Shown piece after piece: positions 19,544 through 31,057 of a stretch of 64,000 nt of DNA. The DNA is from Tropicimonas aquimaris (GTDB lineage Bacteria > Pseudomonadota > Alphaproteobacteria > Rhodobacterales > Rhodobacteraceae), in the NCBI RefSeq assembly GCF_042676185.1, contig NZ_JBHTJT010000002.1, forward strand, positions 62,001-126,000. Direction: 5' to 3'. How positions within the stretch are numbered: position 1 is the stretch's first letter; the number at the start of each line of letters is the position of its first letter. Under the pieces are notes generated by a model. That model was not told where the DNA came from and did no database searches. It saw only the letters and a program-made list of their open reading frames with translations. Both the position numbers and the translations under genes were made by a program.

Positions 19544-19619
19544 GGGGGGCTGTCTGCCCCCCGCGCCTTCCGGGCGAGCCCGGAAGGCTCCCCCCGAGCA
19601 TATTTCGAAACAGGAGAAA
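19544..19619 (+). repeat. Intergenic hairpin-plus-tail element, copy C
   Basis: Plus-strand copy directly after yeeE: GGGGGGCTGTCTGCCC, then CCGCGC, a long stem CCTTCCGGG/CCCGGAAGG with a 4-nt loop, then TCCCCCCGAGCATATTTCGAAACAGG. It lies between the convergent yeeE and priA genes and looks like a terminator, but sequence conservation extends to the tail beyond the stem. Confidence 0.7.
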
Positions 19620-19631
19620 TGAACGGGTCGG

Positions 19632-21830
19632 TCAGAGGAAGCTTTGCGGATCGATATCGACCGCGATGCGCATGTTGTTCGGCGGCCTGAACTGCGCCAG
19701 CCAGCGCGCGAGCGCAGCCTGCAGCGGGGCCTCCTTGCGGGCCTTGACCAGCAGGCGAACCCGGTGGCGGCCGCGGATCCGGGCGATGGGCGCAGGGGCC
19801 GGGCCGAAGAGCTGTGCCCCGATCTCGCGCAATGGGCCGTCGCGGCGGGCCATCTCGCCACCGAGATCAAAGACCTGCGCCACGTCGGGCGAGGACAGCA
19901 CGATCCCCGCCATGCGGCCGAAGGGCGGCACCCCGGCCGCCCGCCGTTCCTCGCACTCGGCCCGCCAGAAGGTTTCCTCGTCGCCGGCGAGGATGGCGCG
20001 GATCACCGGGTGGTCGGGCTGGTAGGTCTGCAGCATGGCCACGCCGCGCCGGTCCGCCGTGCGCCCGGCGCGGCCGGCAACCTGGCGGACCAGCTGGAAG
20101 GTGCGTTCGGCAGCCCGAAGATCCGAACCCTGCAGGCCGAGATCGGCGTCGATCACGCCGACCAGGGTGAGCAGCGGAAAGTTGTGGCCCTTGGCCACGA
20201 GCTGCGTGCCGATGACGATGTCGGCAGCGCCCGAGGCGATCTCCTCGATCTTGGCCTTCAATGCACGGGCGGACCCGAAGAGATCCGACGAGAGCACTGC
20301 GATCCGGGCCTCCGGGAACAGGCTCACCACCTCCTCCGCGAGCCTTTCAACCCCCGGCCCGACAGGCGCAAGCCGCCCTTCGACCTCGCAGGAGGGGCAG
20401 ACCTCCGGCAGCGGCCGTGTCTCGCCGCACTGATGGCAGACCAGCCGCTTCTGGAAGCGGTGCTCGACCATGCGCGCGTCGCATTGCGTGCAGCCGATCT
20501 GGTGCCCGCAGGCCCGGCAGATCGTCACCGGGGCATAGCCGCGGCGATTGAGGAACAGCAGCGACTGCTCGCCCTCGGCGATCCGGGCCTCCACGGCCTG
20601 CGCCAGGCGCGGCGAGATCCAGCGGCCGGCGGGCAGCTTGTCGAGCCGCATGTCGATCGCCTTCATCTCGGGCAGTTCCGCCGCGCCGAAGCGGGAGCCG
20701 AGCTCCAGCCGGGCGTATTTCCCGGCCTCGGCATTGGCCCAGCTTTCCAGCGAGGGGGTGGCGGAGGCCAGCACCACCTGCGCGGAGCAGATCGAGGCCC
20801 GCAGAACCGCCATGTCGCGGGCATTGTAGAGCACGCCGTCCTCCTGCTTGTAGGAGGTGTCGTGTTCCTCGTCGACGACGATCAGGCCGAGGTCCTGGAA
20901 CGGCAGGAACAGGGCGGAGCGCGCGCCGACGACGAGCTGCGCGCCGCCGCGGGCGATCATGCGCCAGGTCCGCCGCCGCTCGGTCATGGTGACGCCGGAG
21001 TGCCATTCGGCGGGACGGGCGCCGAAGCGGGCGTCGACGCGGGCGAGAAACTCGCCGGTCAGCGCGATCTCCGGCAGCAGCACCAGCGCCTGCCGCCCCC
21101 GGGCCAGGCATTCGGCGACGGCCTCGAGATAGACCTCGGTCTTGCCGGAGCCGGTCACGCCCTTGAGCAACGTCGTGCCGTAGCGCCTGGTGCGAACGGA
21201 GGCGCGCAGGGAGCCGGCAACCTCGGACTGCGCCTCGCTCAGCGCCAGGCCCTTCCGGTCGGGATCTATACGCGGGAACGGCAGGTCGCGTGGCGTATCC
21301 TGCTCGGACACCACGCCCTGTTTGACCAAACCCTTGATCACGCTGGTTGTCACGCCGGCCTGGGCGGAAAGCTCCGTCATGGTGAAGGCAAGCCCGCCGT
21401 ATTCCTCGAGCACCTCCAGCACCCGGCGCCGGGCATCGGTCATCCGGTCCGGCTGGCCCTCGCCGAGCCGGTAGATCCGCCGCATCGAAGGCGGATCGCT
21501 CAGGCCAGGCGCGCGGGTCGCGAGCCGCAGCATCGCGGGCATGGGGGTCAGGGTGTAATCGGCGACGCGACCCAGGAACTCGCGCATTTCTTCGCGCATC
21601 GGCGGCACGTCGAGCACCCTGTCGATGGCCCGCAGGCGGGACGGATCGAAGCCCCCCTGCCCCGGCCCCCAGACCACGCCGGGCACCTTGCGCGGGCCCA
21701 GCGGAACCTCGACGAAACTGCCGGTGACGCAGCCGCCTTCCGGCGCGGCATAATCGAGAAGCCGATCGATCGGCTGGGTTGTCAGAACGGCAACCGGCTG
21801 GCCCTTCGCATACCCGGGCTCGACTTCCAT
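19632..21830 (-). CDS. priA: Primosomal helicase PriA
   Basis: 3'-5' DNA helicase that reloads the replisome at stalled forks. An N-terminal 3'-DNA-binding domain precedes the helicase core: Walker A GVTGSGKTEVYLEA, motif II VVDEEHD, and LASATPSLE. The zinc-binding Cys series CRACGHQIGCTQCDARM ... CHQCGE ... CPSCEVEG follows, and then QMLAKG-like VAKGHNFPLLTLVGVIDADLGL. The C-terminus VDIDPQSFL is characteristic. I start at the ATG at 21830 (732 aa), with GGGAG 9 nt upstream; the frame remains open further upstream but that part is non-coding shadow. Confidence 0.95.
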   Translation of the reverse strand: MEVEPGYAKGQPVAVLTTQPIDRLLDYAAPEGGCVTGSFVEVPLGPRKVPGVVWGPGQGGFDPSRLRAIDRVLDVPPMREEMREFLGRVADYTLTPMPAMLRLATRAPGLSDPPSMRRIYRLGEGQPDRMTDARRRVLEVLEEYGGLAFTMTELSAQAGVTTSVIKGLVKQGVVSEQDTPRDLPFPRIDPDRKGLALSEAQSEVAGSLRASVRTRRYGTTLLKGVTGSGKTEVYLEAVAECLARGRQALVLLPEIALTGEFLARVDARFGARPAEWHSGVTMTERRRTWRMIARGGAQLVVGARSALFLPFQDLGLIVVDEEHDTSYKQEDGVLYNARDMAVLRASICSAQVVLASATPSLESWANAEAGKYARLELGSRFGAAELPEMKAIDMRLDKLPAGRWISPRLAQAVEARIAEGEQSLLFLNRRGYAPVTICRACGHQIGCTQCDARMVEHRFQKRLVCHQCGETRPLPEVCPSCEVEGRLAPVGPGVERLAEEVVSLFPEARIAVLSSDLFGSARALKAKIEEIASGAADIVIGTQLVAKGHNFPLLTLVGVIDADLGLQGSDLRAAERTFQLVRQVAGRAGRTADRRGVAMLQTYQPDHPVIRAILAGDEETFWRAECEERRAAGVPPFGRMAGIVLSSPDVAQVFDLGGEMARRDGPLREIGAQLFGPAPAPIARIRGRHRVRLLVKARKEAPLQAALARWLAQFRPPNNMRIAVDIDPQSFL

Positions 21831-22041
21831 TCCATCATGCTCCCGACTGCATCTGGCGCGAACGGGCACCGGATCGGCCCGTTCCGCGGCCCGACCGGGG
21901 TAGCCCAGATGATCGAGGGTCGGCAAGGGCGGCTGGCGCGAGGTCGCTCGGCCTGATACCCTCAGGGCGGGACTCCCGCGCGCCCGGTGATTGGGATAAC
22001 AGGGGCGCGACTCGCATGCGAAGCCCCAGAGGAGACACAGC

Positions 22042-22695
22042 ATGAAATTCTTCGTTGATACCGCGGAAGTCGAAGCCATCGCCGAACTGAACGATCTCGG
22101 CATGGTCGATGGCGTGACCACCAACCCTTCGCTGATCATGAAATCCGGCCGGGACATCAAGGAAGTCACGAAAGAGATCTGCGACATGATCGACGGCCCC
22201 GTGTCGGCCGAGACCGTGGCGCTGGACGCAGAGGGCATGATCGCCGAGGGTCGCGAGCTGGCCAAGATTGCCGACAACATCGCGATCAAGGTGCCGCTGA
22301 CCTGGGACGGCCTTAAGGCCTGCAAGGTCCTGTCCGACGAGGGCCGGATGGTCAACGTGACGCTCTGCTTCTCGGCGAACCAGGCGCTGCTGGCGGCCAA
22401 GGCCGGCGCGACCTTCATCTCGCCCTTCATCGGACGGCTGGATGATCTCGCCATCGACGGCATGGAGCTGATCGCCGAGATCCGCGCCATCTATGACAAC
22501 TACGACTTCTCGACCGAAATCCTCGCGGCCTCGATCCGCTCGATCAACCACATGAAGGAGGCCGCCCTGATCGGCGCCGACGTGGCAACGGCCCCGCCGG
22601 GCGTGATCAAGGCGATGGCGGGCCACGCGCTCACCGACAAGGGGCTCGACGCCTTCATGAAGGACTGGGCGAAGACCGGTCAGAAGATCCTCTGA
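22042..22695 (+). CDS. tal: TalC-type transaldolase / fructose-6-phosphate aldolase family
   Basis: Short-form transaldolase of 217 aa (the TalC/Fsa class), a TIM-barrel Schiff-base enzyme of the pentose phosphate pathway. MKFFVDTAEVEAIAELNDLGMVDGVTTNPSLI matches the family N-terminus. The catalytic lysine is in NIAIKVPLTWDGL (Lys84 by count), followed by TLCFSANQALLAAKAGATFISPFIGR. GAGGAG precedes the ATG by 7 nt. It is divergent from priA and is probably a single-gene unit. TalC and Fsa cannot be told apart safely by eye. Confidence 0.92.
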   Translation: MKFFVDTAEVEAIAELNDLGMVDGVTTNPSLIMKSGRDIKEVTKEICDMIDGPVSAETVALDAEGMIAEGRELAKIADNIAIKVPLTWDGLKACKVLSDEGRMVNVTLCFSANQALLAAKAGATFISPFIGRLDDLAIDGMELIAEIRAIYDNYDFSTEILAASIRSINHMKEAALIGADVATAPPGVIKAMAGHALTDKGLDAFMKDWAKTGQKIL

Positions 22696-22922
22696 TCACC
22701 CGCCCACCGGCGGCTCCGGCCGCCGGATCTGCCCGAACGACCACTTGAGAGCGGGGCATCCACGCCCCGCCTCGCCTCCCACGACATGGCCCGAAGGGAC
22801 AGGCGCGCGTGCCACCGATGTGTGGCGATCGGGCCGCGCCCGAAAGGCGATCGCGCCATATCCGGCGCAGCAGGCTGGACCGGCGCCGGATCACCGGTGC
22901 AGAAAGATGTCGGAGAATTCTG

Positions 22923-23684
22923 ATGGCTCGTGTAGATTTGCCGGGCGAAGTTGAAGTGAACGGGACAGGCATGAACGAAGTGGCGGTGGACCTGGACGAG
23001 ATGCGCGAGAAGATTCTTTCCGAGCCGGACGTGATCCTGGACGATCGCGACATCATGCGGGCTCTGATCGCGGCCAACGAGAAATCCCTTGGCACCAACA
23101 TCGTCGACCTGCGCGGCATCGCCATGGAACGGCTCGAAAGCCGGCTGGACCGGCTCGAGGACACCCACCGGTCTGTCATCGCCGCCGCCTATGACAACCT
23201 GGCCGGCACCAACCAGATCCACCGCGCGATCCTGACCATGCTGGACCCGGTGACCTTCGAGGGGTTCCTTAAGGGCCTGGGCAGCGACGTGGCCGCGATC
23301 CTGCGGGTCGACTGCATCCGCCTGGTGCTCGAATCGCCGGCCAATGCCGAGGGCGATGTCGCCATCCGCAAGCTCGGCGACGTGCTGAACGTGGTGAAGC
23401 CCGGCTATATCCAGGACTACGTCACCCATGGCCGAGAAGGCGCGCCCGTGCGCCCCGTGACCCTGCGCCAGCTGCGCCCGGAATCCGAAGGGCTCTATGG
23501 CGAGGCGGCGAACTGGATCAATTCCGAGGCGCTGCTGCTGCTCGACTTCGGCGAGGGCCGCCAGCCCGGGATGCTGGCGCTCGGCGCCGAGGATCCGCAC
23601 CAGTTCCGCCCCAACCAGGCGACCGACCTGCTGGCCTTCTTCGCCGGGGTCTTCGAACGCCAGATGCGGCGTTGGCTGAGCTGA
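22923..23684 (+). CDS. DUF484 family protein (GAF-like)
   Basis: 253-aa cytoplasmic protein of the DUF484 family, a GAF-like fold usually encoded just before xerC. An N-terminal helical part (DEMREKILSEPDVILDDRDIMRALIAANE) contains a leucine/arginine heptad region (MERLESRLDRLEDTHR), followed by the GAF-like domain. The C-terminus is HQFRPNQATDLLAFFAGVFERQMRRWLS. The ATG at 22923 has GGAG 7 nt upstream. It overlaps xerC by 13 nt. The biochemical function of the family is not known to me. Confidence 0.88.
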   Translation: MARVDLPGEVEVNGTGMNEVAVDLDEMREKILSEPDVILDDRDIMRALIAANEKSLGTNIVDLRGIAMERLESRLDRLEDTHRSVIAAAYDNLAGTNQIHRAILTMLDPVTFEGFLKGLGSDVAAILRVDCIRLVLESPANAEGDVAIRKLGDVLNVVKPGYIQDYVTHGREGAPVRPVTLRQLRPESEGLYGEAANWINSEALLLLDFGEGRQPGMLALGAEDPHQFRPNQATDLLAFFAGVFERQMRRWLS

Positions 23685-24601
23685 TCCGGATTTCCCAAGG
23701 CCTTGCCGACGCCCTCGCGCGCTGGCTGGAGCATCTGCGGGCGATCGACGGCGCGGCCGGCGCGACGCTCACGGCGTACCAGCGGGACGTTCAGGGCTTT
23801 CTTGCCTTCATGACCGAGCACCAGGGCGAGAGCCTTGGCGAGGCGGCGCTGGCGCGCCTTCGGGTCACCGACATGCGGGCCTGGATGGCGCATGAGCGGG
23901 CGCGCGGCGTCTCGGCCCGGTCGCTGGCCCGCGCGCTCTCGGCGGTCAAGAACTTCGCCGGCTGGATGGCGGAGCGGGACGGGTTCGACGCCACAGCGAT
24001 CCTCGCCGCGCGCGCCCCGAAGTACCGCCGCCGCCTGCCCCGCCCGCTGAGCGAGGACGCCGCGAAGGCGGTGATCAGCACCGTGGAACTCCAGTCGGAC
24101 GAGCCCTGGATCGCCGCCCGCGACACCGCCGTCATCACACTGCTCTACGGCTGCGGCCTGCGGATATCGGAAGCGCTCGGGCTGACCGCGGATGTCCTGC
24201 CGATGGGCGACAGCCTGCGCATTCGCGGCAAGGGCGGCAAGGAGCGGATGGTGCCCGTTCTGCCCGCGGCACGGGAGGCGGTTCAGGTCTATGTCGATCT
24301 CTGCCCGATCCAGCTGGCGCCCGGCGCGCCGCTGTTTCGCGGCAAACGCGGCGGCGCGCTGAACCCGCGACTGATCGCCAAGGCCATGGAACGGACGCGG
24401 ATGCAGCTCGGCCTGCCCGCCTCGGCCACGCCCCATGCGCTGCGCCATAGCTTCGCCACGCATCTGTTGAGCGCAGGCGGCGACCTGCGGGCGATCCAGG
24501 AGCTGCTCGGCCACGCCTCGCTCGCCACGACCCAGGCCTATACCGCCGTCGACACCGCGCGCCTCATGGAAGTCTACCAGAGCGCCCACCCCAGGGCCTG
24601 A
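23672..24601 (+). CDS. xerC: XerC-type tyrosine recombinase
   Basis: Site-specific recombinase that resolves chromosome dimers at dif with XerD. An N-terminal SAM-like DNA-binding domain (about 10-100) precedes the catalytic domain. The tetrad residues are visible: Arg in LLYGCGLRISEALGL, Lys in RIRGKGGKERMVP, the HALRHSFATHLL box, LGHASLATTQ, and the nucleophilic Tyr in AYTAVD. The length is 309 aa. The start is inferred to be the TTG at 23672, inside the end of DUF484, as no ATG/GTG precedes the conserved N-terminus; this is the DUF484-xerC pair seen in many proteobacteria. Confidence 0.9.
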   Translation: MAELIRISQGLADALARWLEHLRAIDGAAGATLTAYQRDVQGFLAFMTEHQGESLGEAALARLRVTDMRAWMAHERARGVSARSLARALSAVKNFAGWMAERDGFDATAILAARAPKYRRRLPRPLSEDAAKAVISTVELQSDEPWIAARDTAVITLLYGCGLRISEALGLTADVLPMGDSLRIRGKGGKERMVPVLPAAREAVQVYVDLCPIQLAPGAPLFRGKRGGALNPRLIAKAMERTRMQLGLPASATPHALRHSFATHLLSAGGDLRAIQELLGHASLATTQAYTAVDTARLMEVYQSAHPRA

Positions 24602-24703
24602 AGCCGGCCGAATGACCAGACAGACGCGCGGGGGCATTTCATCCTGCGGGGAATTGTCTAGAGTGCAGGAAAGCCACGGCCCAGCCCATTCCGAAAGAGC
24701 CCG

Positions 24704-25408
24704 ATGAAGCCAGAGCACCGCGCCTATTCCGTCCACCTCCTGACCGCGACTGGTGCCGTCCTCGCGATGCTCGCCCTGCTGTCGGCGGTGAGCTACGACT
24801 GGCCGATGATGTTCCTCTGGCTGGTTGTCGCCTTTGCCGTGGACGGCATCGACGGCCCGCTGGCACGCAAGTACGACGTGCTGAACCTTGCCCCTCGGGT
24901 CGACGGCGCGCTGCTCGACCTCATCATCGACTACCTCACCTACGTCTTCATCCCGGCTTTCGCGCTGCATGCCTCCGGGCTGATGCCGGGCTGGCCGGGC
25001 TGGGTGGCGCTGGTGATCATCACCTTCGCCAGCGCACTCTATTTCGCGGACACCCGGATGAAGACCGAGGACAAGTCCTTCTCCGGATTTCCGGGCTGCT
25101 GGAACATGGTGGTCATCGTGATCTTCGCCATCTCACCGCCGGCCTGGGTGGTGCTGCCGGCGGTGGTGCTGCTGGCTGGAGCGATGTTCGTCGACCTCCG
25201 CTTCATTCACCCCGTCCGGACCCGCCGCTGGCGGATGATCTCGCTGCCGGTGGTGCTGGTCTGGACGGTTTGCGCGGCCTGGGCGGCCTGGGTCGCCTTC
25301 GACCCGCAGAGCTGGGCAAAGGTCGGTCTCGTGGTCTCCAGCCTCTACCTACTTCTCGCCGGCATCGCGCAGCAGATGTTTCCGGAGCGAGAGCTTTCGG
25401 ACGCCTGA
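24704..25408 (+). CDS. pcs: Phosphatidylcholine synthase Pcs
   Basis: CDP-alcohol phosphatidyltransferase that condenses choline with CDP-diacylglycerol in the inner membrane. About eight hydrophobic segments occur in 234 aa. The catalytic signature is present with the long Pcs spacing: Asp47, Asp50, Gly51, Ala54-Arg55, then 12 residues to Gly68, Asp72 and Asp76. The 12-residue gap (8 in ordinary family members) is the reason I call Pcs rather than phosphatidylglycerol-phosphate synthase. Length and topology fit. Convergent with gcvP across a shared terminator. Confidence 0.88.
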   Translation: MKPEHRAYSVHLLTATGAVLAMLALLSAVSYDWPMMFLWLVVAFAVDGIDGPLARKYDVLNLAPRVDGALLDLIIDYLTYVFIPAFALHASGLMPGWPGWVALVIITFASALYFADTRMKTEDKSFSGFPGCWNMVVIVIFAISPPAWVVLPAVVLLAGAMFVDLRFIHPVRTRRWRMISLPVVLVWTVCAAWAAWVAFDPQSWAKVGLVVSSLYLLLAGIAQQMFPERELSDA

Positions 25409-25417
25409 CCGCGCCGA

Positions 25418-25436
25418 CCGGCATCCAGGATGCCGG
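25418..25436. terminator. Bidirectional terminator between pcs and gcvP
   Basis: Perfect 8-bp stem CCGGCATC/GATGCCGG with a 3-nt loop in the 63-bp gap between convergent pcs and gcvP. There is no long U-tract on either side. Confidence 0.6.
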
Positions 25437-25471
25437 CCGGCCTTGGTGATTTACCGAACCGCCGCCCCGGT

Positions 25472-28309
<2,838 letters not shown>

Positions 28310-28398
28310 GGGCGGGTTTCCCGGTCAGTCGTTCTTGTTGTTTGATGCGGCGTCCCGTGGACGGGACCATCCGCGAACTTGGCGGCTGCGCCGCGGAA

Positions 28399-28440
28399 CC
28401 GGGGCCGTCCGTGCCCCGGTCGGTCGGGCCTTACAGGCCC
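28399..28440 (-). other. Paired GC hairpins in the gcvH-gcvP gap
   Basis: Two adjacent stem-loops: CCGGGGC/GCCCCGG (7 bp, 7-nt loop, 28399-28419) and GGGCC/GGCCC (about 28426-28440). They lie inside an operon between gcvH and gcvP and lack U-tracts, so I take them as mRNA-stabilising or partial-attenuation elements rather than terminators. Confidence 0.5.
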
Positions 28441-28474
28441 GGTTCAGGGCGGGGGCGCACGGCCCCCTTCCCAG

Positions 28475-28834
28475 TCAGCCGATGAGATCCTTGTAGTCGT
28501 CCTCGTCGAGGTATTCGTCGAACTGCGCGGTGTCCTCGACCTTGACCCGGAAGAACCAGGCCCCCCCCTCGGCGTCCTCGTTGACGGACGCGGGGTTCTC
28601 AACGATCGACTCGTTGACCTCGACGATCTCGCCGTCGAGCGGCGCGGTGATGTCGGAGGCGGCCTTGACCGACTCGATAACCACGATCTCGTCGCCCTTG
28701 GACACCTGCGTGCCGACCTCGGGTAGTTCGATGAACACGATATCGCCCAGCTGTTCCTGTGCGTGATCGGTGATCCCGACGGTGACGACGTCGCCGTCGA
28801 GGCTGAGCCATTCGTGGTCTTCGGTGTACTTCAT
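28475..28834 (-). CDS. gcvH: Glycine cleavage system H protein
   Basis: Lipoylated shuttle protein of the glycine cleavage system. It starts MKYTEDHEWLSLDGDVVTVGITDHAQEQLGD (opening region), with the lipoylation site VIESVKAASDI (Lys57) and the C-terminal GGAWFFRVKVED motif. I chose the ATG at 28834 (119 aa) because GAGGAG lies 10 nt upstream; the ATG at 28843 is only 1 nt after that site. It lies 14 bp after gcvT in the gcvTHP order. Confidence 0.96.
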   Translation of the reverse strand: MKYTEDHEWLSLDGDVVTVGITDHAQEQLGDIVFIELPEVGTQVSKGDEIVVIESVKAASDITAPLDGEIVEVNESIVENPASVNEDAEGGAWFFRVKVEDTAQFDEYLDEDDYKDLIG

Positions 28835-28848
28835 CGCTGGCATGCTCC

Positions 28849-29970
28849 TCAGCGTTTGTAGGTTGCGGGACGGAAAGGAAGGCTGGCAACGCGGACGGGC
28901 AGGCGCTTGCCGCGCACCTCGCCCCAAAGCCGCGTATCGACGGCCGAAAGACGCGCCGGGACGTATCCCATGGAGATCGGGTGGCCTACCGTCGGGCCGA
29001 AGGCGCCGGACGTCACGCGCCCCACCGGAAGCGCTGCATCCTCTGCCTCGAACAGGAGCACATCTTCGCGCATCGGCGCACGGCCCTCTGGTACCAGGCC
29101 GACACGGCGGGCGTCCTCCGGATCGACCTCGGCGGCCGAGAGCTTGCGCCCGATCAGGCCATCGCCCGGGTATCCGCCGGAGCGCGCCCCGCTGGGCCGG
29201 CGCACCTTCTGGATCGCCCAGGTAAGGTTGGCCTGCACCGGGTCGGTCGTGGTGTCGATGTCGTGGCCATAGAGGCAGAGCCCGGCCTCGAGCCGCAGGC
29301 TGTCGCGCGCGCCAAGGCCGATTGGCTCCACCTCTTCCATCTCCAGCAACGCCCGGGCGAAGGCCTCGGCCTGCCCTTCCTGCATCGAGATCTCGAAGCC
29401 ATCCTCACCGGTGTAGCCCGAGCGCGAGATCCACAATCCGCCGAATGGGCTGGGCAGGGTTGCGACAGACATGAAGGCCATCTCGGCCACGGGAACGATC
29501 CGCGACAGTGCCGCCTCCGCCGCAGGCCCCTGCAGCGCGATCAGCGCCCGGTCGGCCACCTCGGTTACCTCGGTCTGTGTCAGACCGGAGCGAAGGTGGG
29601 CGATGTCCTGTTCCTTGCACGCCGCGTTGACCACGACGAAGATATCGTCGCCGCGGTTCGCAATCATGAGGTCATCGAGGATGCCACCGTTGCTGTCGGT
29701 GAAGAAGGCATACCGCTGCCGCCCCTCTTCCAGCCCGAGGATAGATTGCGGCACCAGGGCTTCCAGTTCCGCCGCCCCCTGCGAGCCCGTGAGCAGGACC
29801 TGTCCCATGTGGCTTACGTCGAACAGCCCGGCCGCGGCGCGCGTGTGCAGGTGCTCCTTCATTACCCCGAGAGCATATTGCACAGGCATCTCGTACCCGG
29901 CGAAGGGCACCATCCGCGCCCCCAGCTCAAGGTGCAGCGCATGCAGCGGTGTCGTTTTCAGATCAGCCAC
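28849..29970 (-). CDS. gcvT: Glycine cleavage system aminomethyltransferase (T protein)
   Basis: THF-dependent aminomethyltransferase that releases ammonia and makes methylene-THF. The sequence has MVPFAGYEMPVQY, FDVSHMGQVLLTG and the ligand-binding YTGEDGFEISM motif, and ends PFRPATYKR. The GTG at 29970 is the likely start (373 aa, opening VADLKTTPLHAL) because AAGGAAAGG lies 7 nt upstream; the longer open frame has no family match. First gene of the operon, 83 nt after the end of a tandem glycine riboswitch. Confidence 0.93.
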   Translation of the reverse strand: MADLKTTPLHALHLELGARMVPFAGYEMPVQYALGVMKEHLHTRAAAGLFDVSHMGQVLLTGSQGAAELEALVPQSILGLEEGRQRYAFFTDSNGGILDDLMIANRGDDIFVVVNAACKEQDIAHLRSGLTQTEVTEVADRALIALQGPAAEAALSRIVPVAEMAFMSVATLPSPFGGLWISRSGYTGEDGFEISMQEGQAEAFARALLEMEEVEPIGLGARDSLRLEAGLCLYGHDIDTTTDPVQANLTWAIQKVRRPSGARSGGYPGDGLIGRKLSAAEVDPEDARRVGLVPEGRAPMREDVLLFEAEDAALPVGRVTSGAFGPTVGHPISMGYVPARLSAVDTRLWGEVRGKRLPVRVASLPFRPATYKR

Positions 29971-30052
29971 CGGCTTTCCTTTCCTTAGCGTCTGCGGCCG
30001 TCGGGAAACCGTCCGGCACCGATTGCGGCACGTCCCGTGCCTGTCACCCGAT

Positions 30053-30210
30053 GCCCCCTCTGTCCTTTCGCCTGAGATCGTTATCCCTTCGGCGGGGGCG
30101 CAAGCGCCCCTCTCTCCAGAGTTTTTGTCCCCGTGCGGTCCTTTAGCCTGAGAGTTTACCGGGGCGGTTGCTCCTTCGGCACCGGCCATTGACCGGATTC
30201 TCCCGACGCG
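30053..30210 (-). ncRNA. Tandem glycine riboswitch (gcvT leader)
   Basis: Two consecutive glycine aptamers in the minus-strand leader of gcvT. Aptamer 1 (about 30210-30127) contains CGAAGGAGCAA, CTCTCAGGCTAAAGGACCG and ends GGGGAC. The linker is AAAAACTCT. Aptamer 2 (about 30119-30053) contains GGAGAGAGG, CCGAAGGGATAACG, ATCTCAGGCGAAAGGACAGAGG. Both the conserved CCGAAGG and CTCAGGC-AAAGGAC segments of the family appear twice, the cooperative tandem form. It should switch on gcvTHP when glycine is high. The 83-nt platform before gcvT contains a small hairpin GGCACG/CGTGCC (30027-30041). Confidence 0.93.
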
Positions 30211-30279
30211 GGGTTTCTACTCGCATAGCGAATGGAATGGCCTCCGGCAAGCCTTGCCTTCAGCGGCGCGAGAGGCGAC

Positions 30280-30858
30280 ATGAGCTGCATGGATGACAGG
30301 CAGTTCTTTGGCTACGGATCGCTCGTGAACCGGGCAACGCATGGCTACCCACGCACCCGGCCCGCCCGGCTGGAGGGCTGGCGGCGGGTCTGGGTTCACA
30401 CAGTGCTGCGGCCCTGGGCTTTCCTGTCGGCGATACCGGCGGATGGCGCGATAGATGGCCTTCTGGCAGATGTGCCGAACGGCGATTGGAGCGCGCTCGA
30501 TCTCCGCGAAGGTGCCTACCGGCGGCAGTCGGTCGCCGCAACCGTTCAGGCGTGTGGCACCGGGGTAGACGCACAGATCTACTCGGTGCCGGCCGAGCAT
30601 GCCGATGCGCCGGACGTGCGCCATCCGCTGCGACTGAGCTATATCGATGTCGTGGTGCAGGGCTATCTCGAGGTCTTCGGAGAGGCCGGCGCGGCAGAAT
30701 TCTTCGCCAGCACGGCCGGGTGGGACGCGCCGGTTCTCGATGACCGCGCCGCGCCGATCTACCCCCGCCACCAGCCGCTGACGGCCCGGCAGCGCGGTGT
30801 CGTCGACGAGCAGCTCGACGCCGTCGGCGCCCGCCGCATTCCGATCCGCACATCCTGA
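30280..30858 (+). CDS. Gamma-glutamylcyclotransferase-like (GGCT-fold) protein
   Basis: 192-aa cytoplasmic protein of the GGCT/AIG2-like fold. The signature FGYGSLVN is near residue 10 (starting MSCMDDRQFFGYGSLVN), followed by LEGWRRVWVHTVLRPWAFLSAIPADGAIDGLLADV and a C-terminal domain with YIDVVVQGYLEVFGE. The catalytic Glu of true GGCT enzymes cannot be assigned with certainty by eye, so the reaction is unproven. I used the ATG at 30280 with GAGAGG nearby; the next ATG (30289) is also possible. Divergent from the gcv riboswitch leader. Confidence 0.8.
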   Translation: MSCMDDRQFFGYGSLVNRATHGYPRTRPARLEGWRRVWVHTVLRPWAFLSAIPADGAIDGLLADVPNGDWSALDLREGAYRRQSVAATVQACGTGVDAQIYSVPAEHADAPDVRHPLRLSYIDVVVQGYLEVFGEAGAAEFFASTAGWDAPVLDDRAAPIYPRHQPLTARQRGVVDEQLDAVGARRIPIRTS

Positions 30859-30978
30859 GCCCCGCATTCGGCCTTGCCCACGCGCCGAAGGCGCGCCCGG
30901 CCCCGATGGGGTGAGACGCGGCAGCGTCGATCCCCGAGGGGAGGCCCCCGCCCCGGTGGCGCGCCCACCGAAATGGAA

Positions 30979-31007
30979 CGCGCCGGACCCGAAATGGATC
31001 CGGCGCG
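30979..31007. terminator. Bidirectional terminator between GGCT gene and ABC ATPase gene
   Basis: Stem CGCGCCGGA/TCCGGCGCG (9 bp, 11-nt loop) in the 199-bp gap between convergent genes. It lacks a clear U-tract on either strand but is the strongest hairpin in the gap. Confidence 0.55.
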
Positions 31008-31057
31008 CATGATCAGGTCCGGAGGGGAAGCTCCCCGGCCCCGAAACCCCGTCTGTC

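Noticed and set aside
22696..22922. Possible small gene between the transaldolase and DUF484
   Set aside because: Short frames have no ribosome-binding site or protein-like composition.
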